The translations under genes were made by a program, and so were the position numbers. Below are positions 15,105 to 23,046 of a stretch of 42,388 nt of DNA, one piece after another. Below the pieces are notes generated by a model. The model ran no database searches. It was not told the origin of the DNA and worked only from the letters and a program-made list of their open reading frames with translations. The stretch comes from Nitrosomonas sp. (GTDB taxonomy: Bacteria; Pseudomonadota; Gammaproteobacteria; Burkholderiales; Nitrosomonadaceae): NCBI GenBank assembly GCA_021774265.1, contig JAJFJG010000149.1:1-42388 (forward strand). Reading direction: 5' to 3'. Position 1 is the stretch's first letter, and each line of letters begins with the position of its first letter.

Positions 15105-17498
15105 GTGAACTCCCTATTCCCCAACCAAATTGAACTACCCATCGAAGGCATGACCTGTTCAGCTTGTGCTGCACGTATTGAGAAGAACTTAAATAAATTA
15201 CCAGGGGTCGAAGCTGTCGTTAATTTCGCCAGTGAAAAAGTACGCATAAACTATGACGACAACCAAGTAAAGACCGGTAAACTCATATCCACGATTGAGA
15301 AGTCAGGCTTTCATGTCGTTCCTCAGTCTGTGCAACTACAAATTCGCAAAATGACCTGTGCCGCTTGCGCGGGCCATATTGAAAAAGCATTAAACAAGCT
15401 GTCCGGCGTATCTGCTAGCGTTAATGTGGCCAATGAAACAGCAAAGATCAACGTCACACCTGGTGCTGCCACCGTGGATGACTTGATTGCTGCAGTCATC
15501 AATGCGGGATACGGTGCCAGCGAAATAAGTGAAACCAGTCGCGCTGATGAAAAAGTACGGCGATTAGCAGCCTATAAAGCCGAACTACGTCTATTCTGGA
15601 TTTCTGCCCTCCTCACCCTACCCCTTGTGCTTCAGATGGGCGCAATGTTTACCACTGGTGACATGGAAGTACTACCACGTTGGTTACAATGGCTATTAGC
15701 AACCCCCGTCCAATTTTGGATTGGCAGGCGTTTTTACATCGGAGGCTGGAATGCCATTCGTAGCGGCGGTGCCAACATGGATGTGTTGGTCGCTCTGGGT
15801 ACCAGTATGGCGTATCTATTCAGTACAGTTGTCACTTTGTTCGCATTAAATCAGCATATTTATTTTGAAGCCAGCGCAGCCATTATCACATTGGTATTAC
15901 TCGGCAAACTTATGGAAGCTCGTGCCAAGGGAAAAACATCCGAAGCCATTGAAGCGCTGATTAAATTACAACCTAAAACAGCCCGGATTGAACGTGACGG
16001 ACATGTCATTGAGGTCGATGCCAGCAGCCTGAAAGTTGGCGACGTTATTATCGTACGTCCGGGTGAGAATTTACCCGTTGACGGGATCGTTATCGAAGGC
16101 AATTCCAGTATCAACGAATCCATGCTCACTGGTGAAAGTTTGCCCGTTAACAAACAGGCCGGTTCTAAAGTCTTTGCCGCCAAGCTAAACCAACAAGGCT
16201 TATTAAAATGCCGTGCCACCAGTGTCGGCGCACACACACAACTTGCTGCCATCATCCATCTAGTAGAAGAAGCGCAAGGTTCTAAAGCACCCATTCAACG
16301 CATGGCGGATACCATTTCCGGCATTTTTGTCCCTATTGTAGTCGCGATCAGTGTACTCACCTTTGGTATTACTTGGTGGCTCACGGGAGATTTTGTTCCT
16401 GCACTCATTCATGCCGTAGCTGTACTTGTTATCGCCTGTCCTTGTGCCTTAGGTCTTGCCACACCAACCGCTATCATGGTTGGCACGGGACGTGGCGCGC
16501 AAGTTGGCGTACTGGTCAAAAATGCCGCGGCACTGGAACATGCCGAGAAAATCCAAACCATGATTGTCGACAAAACCGGCACATTGACTGAGGGTAAGCC
16601 AGAAGTCACAGATATTGTTCCCATTGGAACCATGACCATACAGGATTTGATACAAATTGCCGCCACGCTGGAACAAGGTTCAGAGCATCCACTTGCTAAA
16701 GCTGTTTTAGATACTGCCAAAAAGCAAAACATTCAACCTCAGCAAGTCAGTCACTTCACCGCCATCATAGGCGGTGGTGTGACCGCAAGCATTAATGAAG
16801 ATAAATACCTACTTGGCTCACCCAAATTTCTAATTGACCGTAACACCCGCATCGACGAAGCACAGATCAAAACACTGCAAGCGGAAGGAAAAACAGTCGT
16901 TGGCATCGCCAAATTTTCGAATGACACACCCATTATCCTTGGCTATCTCGCAATTGCTGATCAGTTACGCGAGACATCCATTCAGGCCATCAAACGCCTA
17001 CAGACCATGGGCATAGAAGTGGTGATGTTAACAGGTGACAATATCATTACAGCTCGAACCATTGCTAGACGAACAGGCATTACAAATTTTAAAGCCGAGG
17101 TATTACCGCAAGACAAAGCCAATGAGGTCATGGCAATGAAAGCCAGCGGCAAATTCACTGGCATGATAGGTGATGGCATTAACGACGCCCCGGCACTGGC
17201 GGCAGCTGACGTTAGTTTTGCCATTGGTGCCGGCTCAGACGTAGCCATTGAGGCCGCCGATGTCACGCTGATACGCAATGACTTAATGAGTGTTGCCGAC
17301 GCCATTTCCCTATCACGCGCCACATTAAAAAAAATACGCCAGAATTTGTTCTTCGCCTTCGTCTACAATTCTCTTGGCATTCCACTCGCAGCCATCGGCC
17401 TACTCAATCCCGTCATCGCTGGTGCCGCCATGGCTATGAGCTCAGTATCCGTCGTCACCAATTCATTATTATTAAAACGTTGGCGAGCCAATAATTAA
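15105..17498 (+). CDS. copA: Cu(I)-exporting P-type ATPase CopA
   Basis: A P1B-1 ATPase that pumps Cu(I) (or Ag(I)) out of the cytoplasm. I use the GTG at 15105, with GGAG 7 nt upstream (797 residues); an in-frame ATG at 15081 lacks a ribosome-binding site. It has two N-terminal HMA domains with CxxC at ~18-21 and 85-88 (GMTCSAC, KMTCAAC), then eight TM helices. TGES is at ~342, the transmembrane metal site CPC at 445-447, the phosphorylation motif DKTGT at 489-493, the SEHPLA motif at ~528, and GDGINDAPALAAADV in the hinge. All catalytic motifs are intact. A CopZ-like gene follows by 32 nt. Confidence 0.97.
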   Translation: MNSLFPNQIELPIEGMTCSACAARIEKNLNKLPGVEAVVNFASEKVRINYDDNQVKTGKLISTIEKSGFHVVPQSVQLQIRKMTCAACAGHIEKALNKLSGVSASVNVANETAKINVTPGAATVDDLIAAVINAGYGASEISETSRADEKVRRLAAYKAELRLFWISALLTLPLVLQMGAMFTTGDMEVLPRWLQWLLATPVQFWIGRRFYIGGWNAIRSGGANMDVLVALGTSMAYLFSTVVTLFALNQHIYFEASAAIITLVLLGKLMEARAKGKTSEAIEALIKLQPKTARIERDGHVIEVDASSLKVGDVIIVRPGENLPVDGIVIEGNSSINESMLTGESLPVNKQAGSKVFAAKLNQQGLLKCRATSVGAHTQLAAIIHLVEEAQGSKAPIQRMADTISGIFVPIVVAISVLTFGITWWLTGDFVPALIHAVAVLVIACPCALGLATPTAIMVGTGRGAQVGVLVKNAAALEHAEKIQTMIVDKTGTLTEGKPEVTDIVPIGTMTIQDLIQIAATLEQGSEHPLAKAVLDTAKKQNIQPQQVSHFTAIIGGGVTASINEDKYLLGSPKFLIDRNTRIDEAQIKTLQAEGKTVVGIAKFSNDTPIILGYLAIADQLRETSIQAIKRLQTMGIEVVMLTGDNIITARTIARRTGITNFKAEVLPQDKANEVMAMKASGKFTGMIGDGINDAPALAAADVSFAIGAGSDVAIEAADVTLIRNDLMSVADAISLSRATLKKIRQNLFFAFVYNSLGIPLAAIGLLNPVIAGAAMAMSSVSVVTNSLLLKRWRANN

Positions 17499-17530
17499 AA
17501 ACAAATCAATAGTAAAACGAGAGTAAACAT

Positions 17531-17740
17531 ATGCAAAATACCACCATTAAAATTGACGGCATGACCTGTATGGGCTGCGTCAATAGCCTTGAAAATGTAT
17601 TAAAAGAAATTTCTGGTGTTGACAACGTAGAAGTATCGCTGGAACAAGCGCAGGCAAGCATTCAGTATGATGCTGATGTAACTAACGGTAATGCGTTTAT
17701 AGAAGCCATTGAAGAAGCAGGTTTTGATGTTGTTGGCTAA
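17531..17740 (+). CDS. copZ: CopZ-like copper chaperone
   Basis: A 69-residue single heavy-metal-associated (HMA) domain with the metal site GMTCMGC near residues 10-16 and a ferredoxin-like fold pattern. It is expected to bind Cu(I) in the cytoplasm and hand it to the HMA domains of CopA. It starts 32 nt after copA and is surely co-transcribed. Mercury binding (MerP) is less likely because there is no signal peptide and the neighbour is CopA. Confidence 0.92.
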   Translation: MQNTTIKIDGMTCMGCVNSLENVLKEISGVDNVEVSLEQAQASIQYDADVTNGNAFIEAIEEAGFDVVG

Positions 17741-17781
17741 ATAATCAAATTTATTCATCAGATTACTCCTAATATGCTGTC

Positions 17782-17818
17782 ATCAGCGTCGAATTAAGTG
17801 GAGAAAATTGACGCTGAT
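17782..17818 (+). terminator. Hairpin after copA-copZ
   Basis: ATCAGCGTC (17782-17790) and GACGCTGAT (17810-17818) form a perfect 9-bp stem with a 19-nt loop, 41 nt past the CopZ stop. The downstream sequence is pyrimidine-rich but has no tight T-run, so it is only a candidate terminator. Confidence 0.4.
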
Positions 17819-18281
17819 AAACCAGCTCAATTTCTTTCTTAAAATGTTTCTTGACCATGGTGTTAAGATATCTTCAGCGATCATGCTATTGAACTGACAC
17901 TCTCCTTACTAACTAAATGAGACTTAAAAGAAAAGGTTTAGGCCACTGTCATTGTACTTACCTGTTTTGTTTTTTACCTCAAAATTCTCACATCAACCCT
18001 CACGACATTTATGCGTGGGTCAGGAACCCTGAAGATAATGATAGGGTCAGAAAAAGAGAAATGCTTATTAGACTACCAGTCACTTTTGGTATTTGAGCGT
18101 GTATTTTGTGGAGAAGCAGCTTAAATATGTGTCCGATTTTAATTGACCGTTACAACCTGTCACCAACAGCGTTATGCAACAATATTACAAAGAGTTACCT
18201 GCGGCTTACCCGATAGACCCCATATTTGACAGCACACATCAATTCTCATCCCGCATTGATTAACAAAACGCTTCAATACTT
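17819..18281. other. Intergenic, no gene seen
   Basis: About 460 bp with stops in all frames between copZ and the convergent small secreted-protein gene. A 29-codon plus-strand frame from 18174 is too short to support. No mobile-element ends were recognised. Confidence 0.45.
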
Positions 18282-18644
18282 TTAAAAGCGCAGAAGAAAC
18301 TGTGGCTCTAGATCAATTTGTTGAGTAGATGGTCCATCGTGAAGCATTAGTGGGGTACGTTCTTTATGCTCAGCATAAATCGATTCAATGCCTTTCCAGC
18401 GTGAATCGGTCGATGACTTATTTGCTTGTTTGCGCCATTCTCGCAAATCATTATTTTTTTTCTGTGATTGGTTGCCACGATTAAATTTTCTATCAATTGT
18501 CTGACTAGAATAAAACTCGTTAGGAAAATTTAATTTTAGTCTTGAATCCGCTATAACGATAGAAGTAAATAAAAAAAATAGCGTGAAAAACAAACAGCCT
18601 TCACATACTGAAGCGTTGATATTACTGAACGGTGCTACCATCAT
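18282..18644 (-). CDS. Small secreted hypothetical protein overlapping the solute-binding gene
   Basis: Function is not recognised. The 120-residue product has a hydrophobic leader (CLFFTLFFLFTSIVIADS) after ~16 residues, then a strongly basic, Asn/Gln/Ser-rich stretch (RKFNRGNQSQKKNNDLREWRKQ) and the ending RWKGIESIYAEHKER. Its ATG overlaps the 3' end of the solute-binding protein gene by 23 nt on the same strand, which suggests coupled translation. Whether it is real depends on homologues I cannot check; the signal-peptide-plus-mature-domain design supports it. Confidence 0.5.
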   Translation of the reverse strand: MMVAPFSNINASVCEGCLFFTLFFLFTSIVIADSRLKLNFPNEFYSSQTIDRKFNRGNQSQKKNNDLREWRKQANKSSTDSRWKGIESIYAEHKERTPLMLHDGPSTQQIDLEPQFLLRF

Positions 18645-19428
18645 TATCTTTTTTCCAATCTAACGATTCAAACCAAAACTTATGCCTGGATGAAATCCAG
18701 TCATCTGCGTCACGAGCAGTTATCCAGGAATTTAAATAATTTAAAAACTCTTGATTCCCTTTATTAATAGCCATCCCCGTTTTATAACCAATCAACGGTT
18801 TACTGAGAGGTGTGTCTATTTTATCGGGATACTCTAAAGCTAAATGACGCGGTATTGGAGTCGACTCTATCCATGCATGAATTTCGCCTTTCAGTATCGC
18901 ATTATTTACATCTCTATGTTTCTTAAACAGTTTAACATTTGCTTGAGCAAACATTTTTCTAGCCAGCTTTTCGGGAACTGTATCGATAACGACGCCAATG
19001 ATGACCTTGGGATTATTCAGTTCGTCGAGAGAATTCATATGCTCGGTTTTTGATAGTAAGGCGGCGATATCAATACCCGCACTCGCGTATGGGTTAGAAA
19101 AACTTACACGTAATGCGCGTTCAGGTGTTATCGCCATTCCGGTAATAATAATATCTACTCGTTCTTTTTCTAGAGCACTAATGAGGTCTGCCCATTCGAG
19201 AAAAATAAACTTAGGCCGAGCATTCAGATCTCTTGCAAGCTGCTTGGCTATTTGAATTTCGAATCCAATTAACTTATCTTTATTATCTTTAAAAGCCCAG
19301 GGTTCGTATAATGAAACCCCAACACGTAACTCCCCAGATTCCAGAACCTTGTTAAGGGTACTCGCATTAACCGCATTGGTAAAAACAACTAAAAGTATTA
19401 AACAAAAAAAATGTTTTAATTGGTACAT
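18622..19428 (-). CDS. Periplasmic solute-binding protein, family 3
   Basis: A periplasmic amino-acid-type solute-binding protein. I chose the ATG at 19426-19428 (268 residues; leader YQLKHFFCLILLVVFTNAVNA); a GTG at 19446 is the longer option. The mature domain follows the SBP_bac_3 pattern: ESGELRVGVSLYEPWAFKD, then KLIGFEIQIAKQLARDLNAR, DIIITGMAITPERALRVSFSNPY, and a second lobe. No ABC permease or ATPase gene is adjacent, so it may serve a distant transporter or act as a sensor-like receptor. The ligand cannot be told from sequence. Confidence 0.88.
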   Translation of the reverse strand: MYQLKHFFCLILLVVFTNAVNASTLNKVLESGELRVGVSLYEPWAFKDNKDKLIGFEIQIAKQLARDLNARPKFIFLEWADLISALEKERVDIIITGMAITPERALRVSFSNPYASAGIDIAALLSKTEHMNSLDELNNPKVIIGVVIDTVPEKLARKMFAQANVKLFKKHRDVNNAILKGEIHAWIESTPIPRHLALEYPDKIDTPLSKPLIGYKTGMAINKGNQEFLNYLNSWITARDADDWISSRHKFWFESLDWKKDNDGSTVQ

Positions 19429-19446
19429 AATATGAGAATACTCCAC

Positions 19447-19886
19447 TTAATAACATTCAGTTTAAATTCATTACTACTAGCTAGGCAATAAAATTTTTAA
19501 AATTTATCACAGATTTCCATGGGAAATTTTTTGGGTGAAAATGCAACTAACAAACTAGTAACTAAAGTTGCGACGTTGAACTAACCGAGTATTGCTCTAA
19601 TCATCGCTAACGCACGTGCTGTTACTCCTAAAATGTTGTTCAAATGCATTGCTGACAATGTGAACACTAAATGAAACCAAAAATAAGAATATTACAGATA
19701 AATAAAAACAGCATCAATAATACTGTTGACACCTATGTTCCCGAGTGATACATCATCCTAATGCTAAACTGATAATCAGCAACAAAAATAGTTTTTTATA
19801 GACTCCAAATACCAGAAATGAGAAAGATCGAAAAAGTAAATTCAGAATTATTTAGGATGATTAAAATACAATAGAAAGGAACATTA
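19447..19886. other. Divergent intergenic region with possible promoter
   Basis: About 440 bp without coding potential. TTGACA at 19726-19731, followed 17 nt later by TACATC, is a weak sigma-70-like candidate for the downstream FMN protein gene. No repeats were recognised. Confidence 0.35.
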
Positions 19887-21533
19887 ATGAGAATAGTATT
19901 TGTTCTTATGTCAATTTTAAGCATGTTAATAATCACTGTTATTAGTTCTTTTTGGCCAGAAAAAGGATGGGCTCTGCTGTTGATTGTTACGCCTCTGGTT
20001 GCCATCGGTTGCTACGACATCTTGCAAACAAAACATTCACTCAGACGTAATTTTCCGTTGGTTGGTCGTGCGCGCTGGTTTATGGAATTTGTGCGTCCAT
20101 TTGTTCGACAATATTTTATTGAGTCTGATATAGATGGCGCACCGGTTAATCGCATGTATCGATCAGTCATTTATCAACGTGCAAAATGCAATCTTGATAC
20201 CAACCCCTATGGCACAAAAATTGATACCTATCGCCCAGGATATGAGTGGTTTGCACATTCAATGGCTGCATTTCATTTAAAGGATGAAGATTCTGATCCC
20301 AGGGTGCTTATTGGTGGTCCCGCGTGTAAAAAACCCTACAGTGCCAGCGTGTTAAATATTTCAGCCATGAGCTTTGGAGCGTTAAGTAATAATGCGATTC
20401 GCGCATTGAATAAAGGTGCAAAAATTGGAGGCTTTGCACATAATACAGGTGAAGGCAGCGCCAGCTCTTTTCATTTGGAGAATAATGGCGACCTAATCTG
20501 GCAAATTGGTACCGGATACTTTGGCTGCCGAACAGAAACCGGGCTGTTTTCTGAAATTGATTATAAAAAAACCGTGGCTCATGAAAATATAAAAATGATT
20601 GAAATTAAGCTGTCCCAGGGTGCAAAACCAGGCCATGGTGGGATTTTGCCGGCAGCAAAGAACTCACCAACAATCGCCAAAATACGCGGCGTCAAACCAC
20701 ACACTACCGTTGTCTCTCCACCTGCACATAGTGCATTCTCAACGCCAATTGAAATGATGATGTTCATTCAGAAATTACGAGATTTGTCGAAAGGAAAACC
20801 TGTTGGTTTTAAACTGTGCGTGGGAAAGCCTAGTGAATTTATAGCGCTGTGCAAAGCGATGCTTGAGACTGGGATTAAGCCGGATTTCATAACCGTTGAT
20901 GGCGCTGAAGGTGGAACTGGTGCTGCGCCACTGGAATTTAGTAATTCTGTTGGCATGCCTCTACTTGATGGGTTGCGGTTCGTATGTGATGTATTAACAG
21001 GCTTTGATTTAAAAAAAGACATTAAAGTTATCGCAGCTGGTAAAGTTTTTTCTGGGTTTCATATTGCTAGGCTGTTAAGTATTGGCGCAGATCTTTGTTA
21101 CAGCGCGCGCGGCATGATGATGGCGCTGGGCTGTGTGCAGTCTCTGATCTGCAATACAAACGAATGTCCTACAGGTGTTGCAACGCAGAAAGCAAACTTG
21201 ATTAAGGGGCTAGTTGTCGCGGATAAATCACAGCGAGTAGCAAATTTTCACCGAGAAACAGTAAAGGCATTTATGCAAATCATCGCTGCAGCAGGCCTGG
21301 CTGAGGCTACACAAATTAATCGAACCCATGTATCTAGACGAGTCGACCAGTCATGTATTAAGCGATATGATGAATTATTTATTTACCTTACACCCGGATG
21401 TTTGTTACACGAAACTTACCCAGAATATTTGGAAAGAGATATTAAGGAGGCATCAGCTGAAAGTTTTAGCTCAACACACTGCATTGCATGTCATGATAAA
21501 GGATTAAGCACCATTAACTCACAAAATATATAG
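19887..21533 (+). CDS. Membrane-anchored glutamate-synthase-like FMN protein
   Basis: A 548-residue protein carrying the glutamate synthase central/FMN TIM-barrel domain without the amidotransferase or GXGXG domains of true GltB. Two N-terminal TM helices (~5-22, ~27-44) anchor it. The FMN domain runs ~100-490 with LNISAMSFGALSNNAIRALNKGA, NTGEGSAS, KPGHGGILPAAK, VDGAEGGTGAAP and a Cys cluster ICNTNECPTGVATQ. Such stand-alone proteins are widespread oxidoreductases with no settled substrate. Unusually, the C-terminus adds CIACH (C532, C535, H536), a c-type haem motif. An AAGGA ribosome-binding site precedes the ATG. Confidence 0.9.
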   Translation: MRIVFVLMSILSMLIITVISSFWPEKGWALLLIVTPLVAIGCYDILQTKHSLRRNFPLVGRARWFMEFVRPFVRQYFIESDIDGAPVNRMYRSVIYQRAKCNLDTNPYGTKIDTYRPGYEWFAHSMAAFHLKDEDSDPRVLIGGPACKKPYSASVLNISAMSFGALSNNAIRALNKGAKIGGFAHNTGEGSASSFHLENNGDLIWQIGTGYFGCRTETGLFSEIDYKKTVAHENIKMIEIKLSQGAKPGHGGILPAAKNSPTIAKIRGVKPHTTVVSPPAHSAFSTPIEMMMFIQKLRDLSKGKPVGFKLCVGKPSEFIALCKAMLETGIKPDFITVDGAEGGTGAAPLEFSNSVGMPLLDGLRFVCDVLTGFDLKKDIKVIAAGKVFSGFHIARLLSIGADLCYSARGMMMALGCVQSLICNTNECPTGVATQKANLIKGLVVADKSQRVANFHRETVKAFMQIIAAAGLAEATQINRTHVSRRVDQSCIKRYDELFIYLTPGCLLHETYPEYLERDIKEASAESFSSTHCIACHDKGLSTINSQNI

Positions 21534-21549
21534 TTACAAGTGACATCAT

Positions 21550-21568
21550 GAAAGCACCTGGCGCTTTC
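21550..21568 (+). terminator. Small hairpin after the FMN protein gene
   Basis: GAAAGC (21550-21555) and GCTTTC (21563-21568) make a 6-bp stem with a 7-nt loop, 16 nt after the stop. There is no T-run, so it is a weak candidate. Confidence 0.25.
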
Positions 21569-21664
21569 TAAAAGTATAAATAACAAAGTTAAGTGTACCG
21601 CTGCAGCAACAGATTTTTTAGACATAAAGGAATAAAAGACTTTCGGTAATTCTCCCAAATCGAG

Positions 21665-22131
21665 ACTGTAATTAAATCTGTGTAACTGCCATCATTCCCA
21701 CTCATTATGAGTAAGGATAGGCAGATTATGAAGCAAGAAGAATTAGAATTATTTGCACGTGAAAGCGGCTAAGAGCCTGAAGACAGAAGAAGCCTTGCTG
21801 GCATTGGATCAGTTTTCTGAGCGTTGGGATGGAAAATACCCTCAGATCTCCCGCTCCTGACATGCTCACTGGAATAACCTCAATACACTATTCAACTACC
21901 CAGAGGATATTCGCAAAGCCATCTATACAACCAATGTCAGTGAATCACTTAACAGCGTCATTCGAAAAGCCATCAAGAAACGCAAACTGTTTCCGACTGA
22001 CGATTCAGCTAAAAAAATGGACGATGTCAATAAAAAATTGGAAATCAGCATTGAATCGTTTTATGATTGAATTTGAACAGCGCTTAGTGGACTATGTTTA
22101 ATCAAGGCAGTTAAACAGAATCCTTTACACC
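21665..22131 (+). mobile_element. Internally deleted IS256-family element with terminal inverted repeats
   Basis: A short relic bounded by imperfect inverted repeats: left 21665-21690 and right 22106-22131 agree at about 19 of 26 positions (shared outer TGTAA and inner TTCTGT-TAACTGCC-like blocks). Inside lies a shrunken transposase. At ~470 bp it is far below the ~1.3-1.5 kb of a full IS256-family element, so most of the middle has been lost, giving a MITE-like body. It cannot transpose by itself but could have been moved by a related transposase. Confidence 0.75.
21728..22101 (+). pseudogene. IS256-family transposase relic
   Basis: The start MKQEELELFARE (21728 on) matches the N-terminus of IS256-family (Mutator-like) transposases. 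It then joins, out of frame, directly to the C-terminal part AAKSLKTEEALLALDQFSERWDGKYPQISRS from 21759. A TGA at 21858-21860 replaces the Trp expected before HAHWNNLNTLFNYPEDIRKAIYTTN. SESLNSVIRKAIKKRKLFPTDDSAKK follows, and after a deletion and frameshift at the A-tract near 22015 it resumes as KKWTMSIKNW-KSALNRFMIEFEQRLVDYV. The first two catalytic acids lie in the deleted middle. Non-functional. Confidence 0.85.
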
Positions 22132-22352
22132 CCCCACGAATTTTGTATTCCATAAAAAATTGTACCAATTACCTCAAGCATGTCCAGCGGTTGGCTCGGT
22201 ATTAAAAGTATGAGAAAGCCATTTAGAGTGTCTGATAGGGAGTCTTTATATCCCATTTATTTAGCCTGAAAATGCACCAGTATGCTACATTCTAGCCTGT
22301 ATCCCTTACGTTTATTGTTTCTTGGCTAATTGGGAGAAAACACACATACTAT

Positions 22353-22802
22353 TTAAGGACGATGCCGTATTTCTTTTTTCTGTCCGTACCCAACAAGCTT
22401 GGCAAGATTAAGTAATTCTTCCGACAACAGCGCCAACACATCATCCAGTGTAAGAATGCCCACCAGAACACCAGCCTCATTAACGATAGGTAAGCGTCTT
22501 ACTGTCTTGCTGCGCATATATTGAATTGCCCAAAACAATTCCGCGCTTTCTTTTACCGTAAACAGTTCTTTCCCCATAATATCTCCAACAGTCATTACAG
22601 CTGGATCGAGATCCGTAGCTATAATTTCAACGATAATGTCACGATCAGTGACAATGCCTACTGGAATATGGCTACCATTGTTATCCTCGATAACAATGAC
22701 ATCTCCTACATGGTGTTTACGCATGAGCTTAGCTGCTTTCAACGCCGTTTCATCACGTTGCACAATTATCAATTCACGGTTACATAGATCACTTACAGTC
22801 AT
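22353..22802 (-). CDS. CBS-domain pair protein
   Basis: A 149-residue cytoplasmic protein made of two tandem CBS domains (~7-62: TALKAAKLMRKHHVGDVIVIED, VGIVTDRDII; ~70-130: LFWAIQYMRSKTVRRLPIVNE, LVGILTLDDVLALL). CBS pairs bind adenosine nucleotides (ATP, AMP, SAM) and sense energy state; stand-alone ones usually regulate a partner enzyme or channel, unknown here. The start is well supported by GGAGG just upstream of the ATG (plus-strand CCTCC near 22810). It is divergent from the exported decarboxylase gene. Confidence 0.93.
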   Translation of the reverse strand: MTVSDLCNRELIIVQRDETALKAAKLMRKHHVGDVIVIEDNNGSHIPVGIVTDRDIIVEIIATDLDPAVMTVGDIMGKELFTVKESAELFWAIQYMRSKTVRRLPIVNEAGVLVGILTLDDVLALLSEELLNLAKLVGYGQKKEIRHRP

Positions 22803-23046
22803 GATAAACCTCCATTTGTTAGTCCATTAAACATAGTCAGATCACTCTACGCATACTAACACTGCTCTTATTTAAATTATTTTTCAAGCATTATTTTATA
22901 AGCTCATTTGATCCAATGCGCACCCCATGGCCATTCAAGCATGCAACTTTTTCATTACAATAACCTACAACTAGAAAACATGAGTAGGACACATGACTTT
23001 TAAGTGGGTTAGAATAATTTAACATTAAAATTACTCAGGCAAACAT

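Noticed and set aside
15860-16294. Long minus-strand frame opposite copA (144 codons)
   Set aside because: It is a shadow of the conserved CopA frame, with no protein-like signal and no ribosome-binding site.
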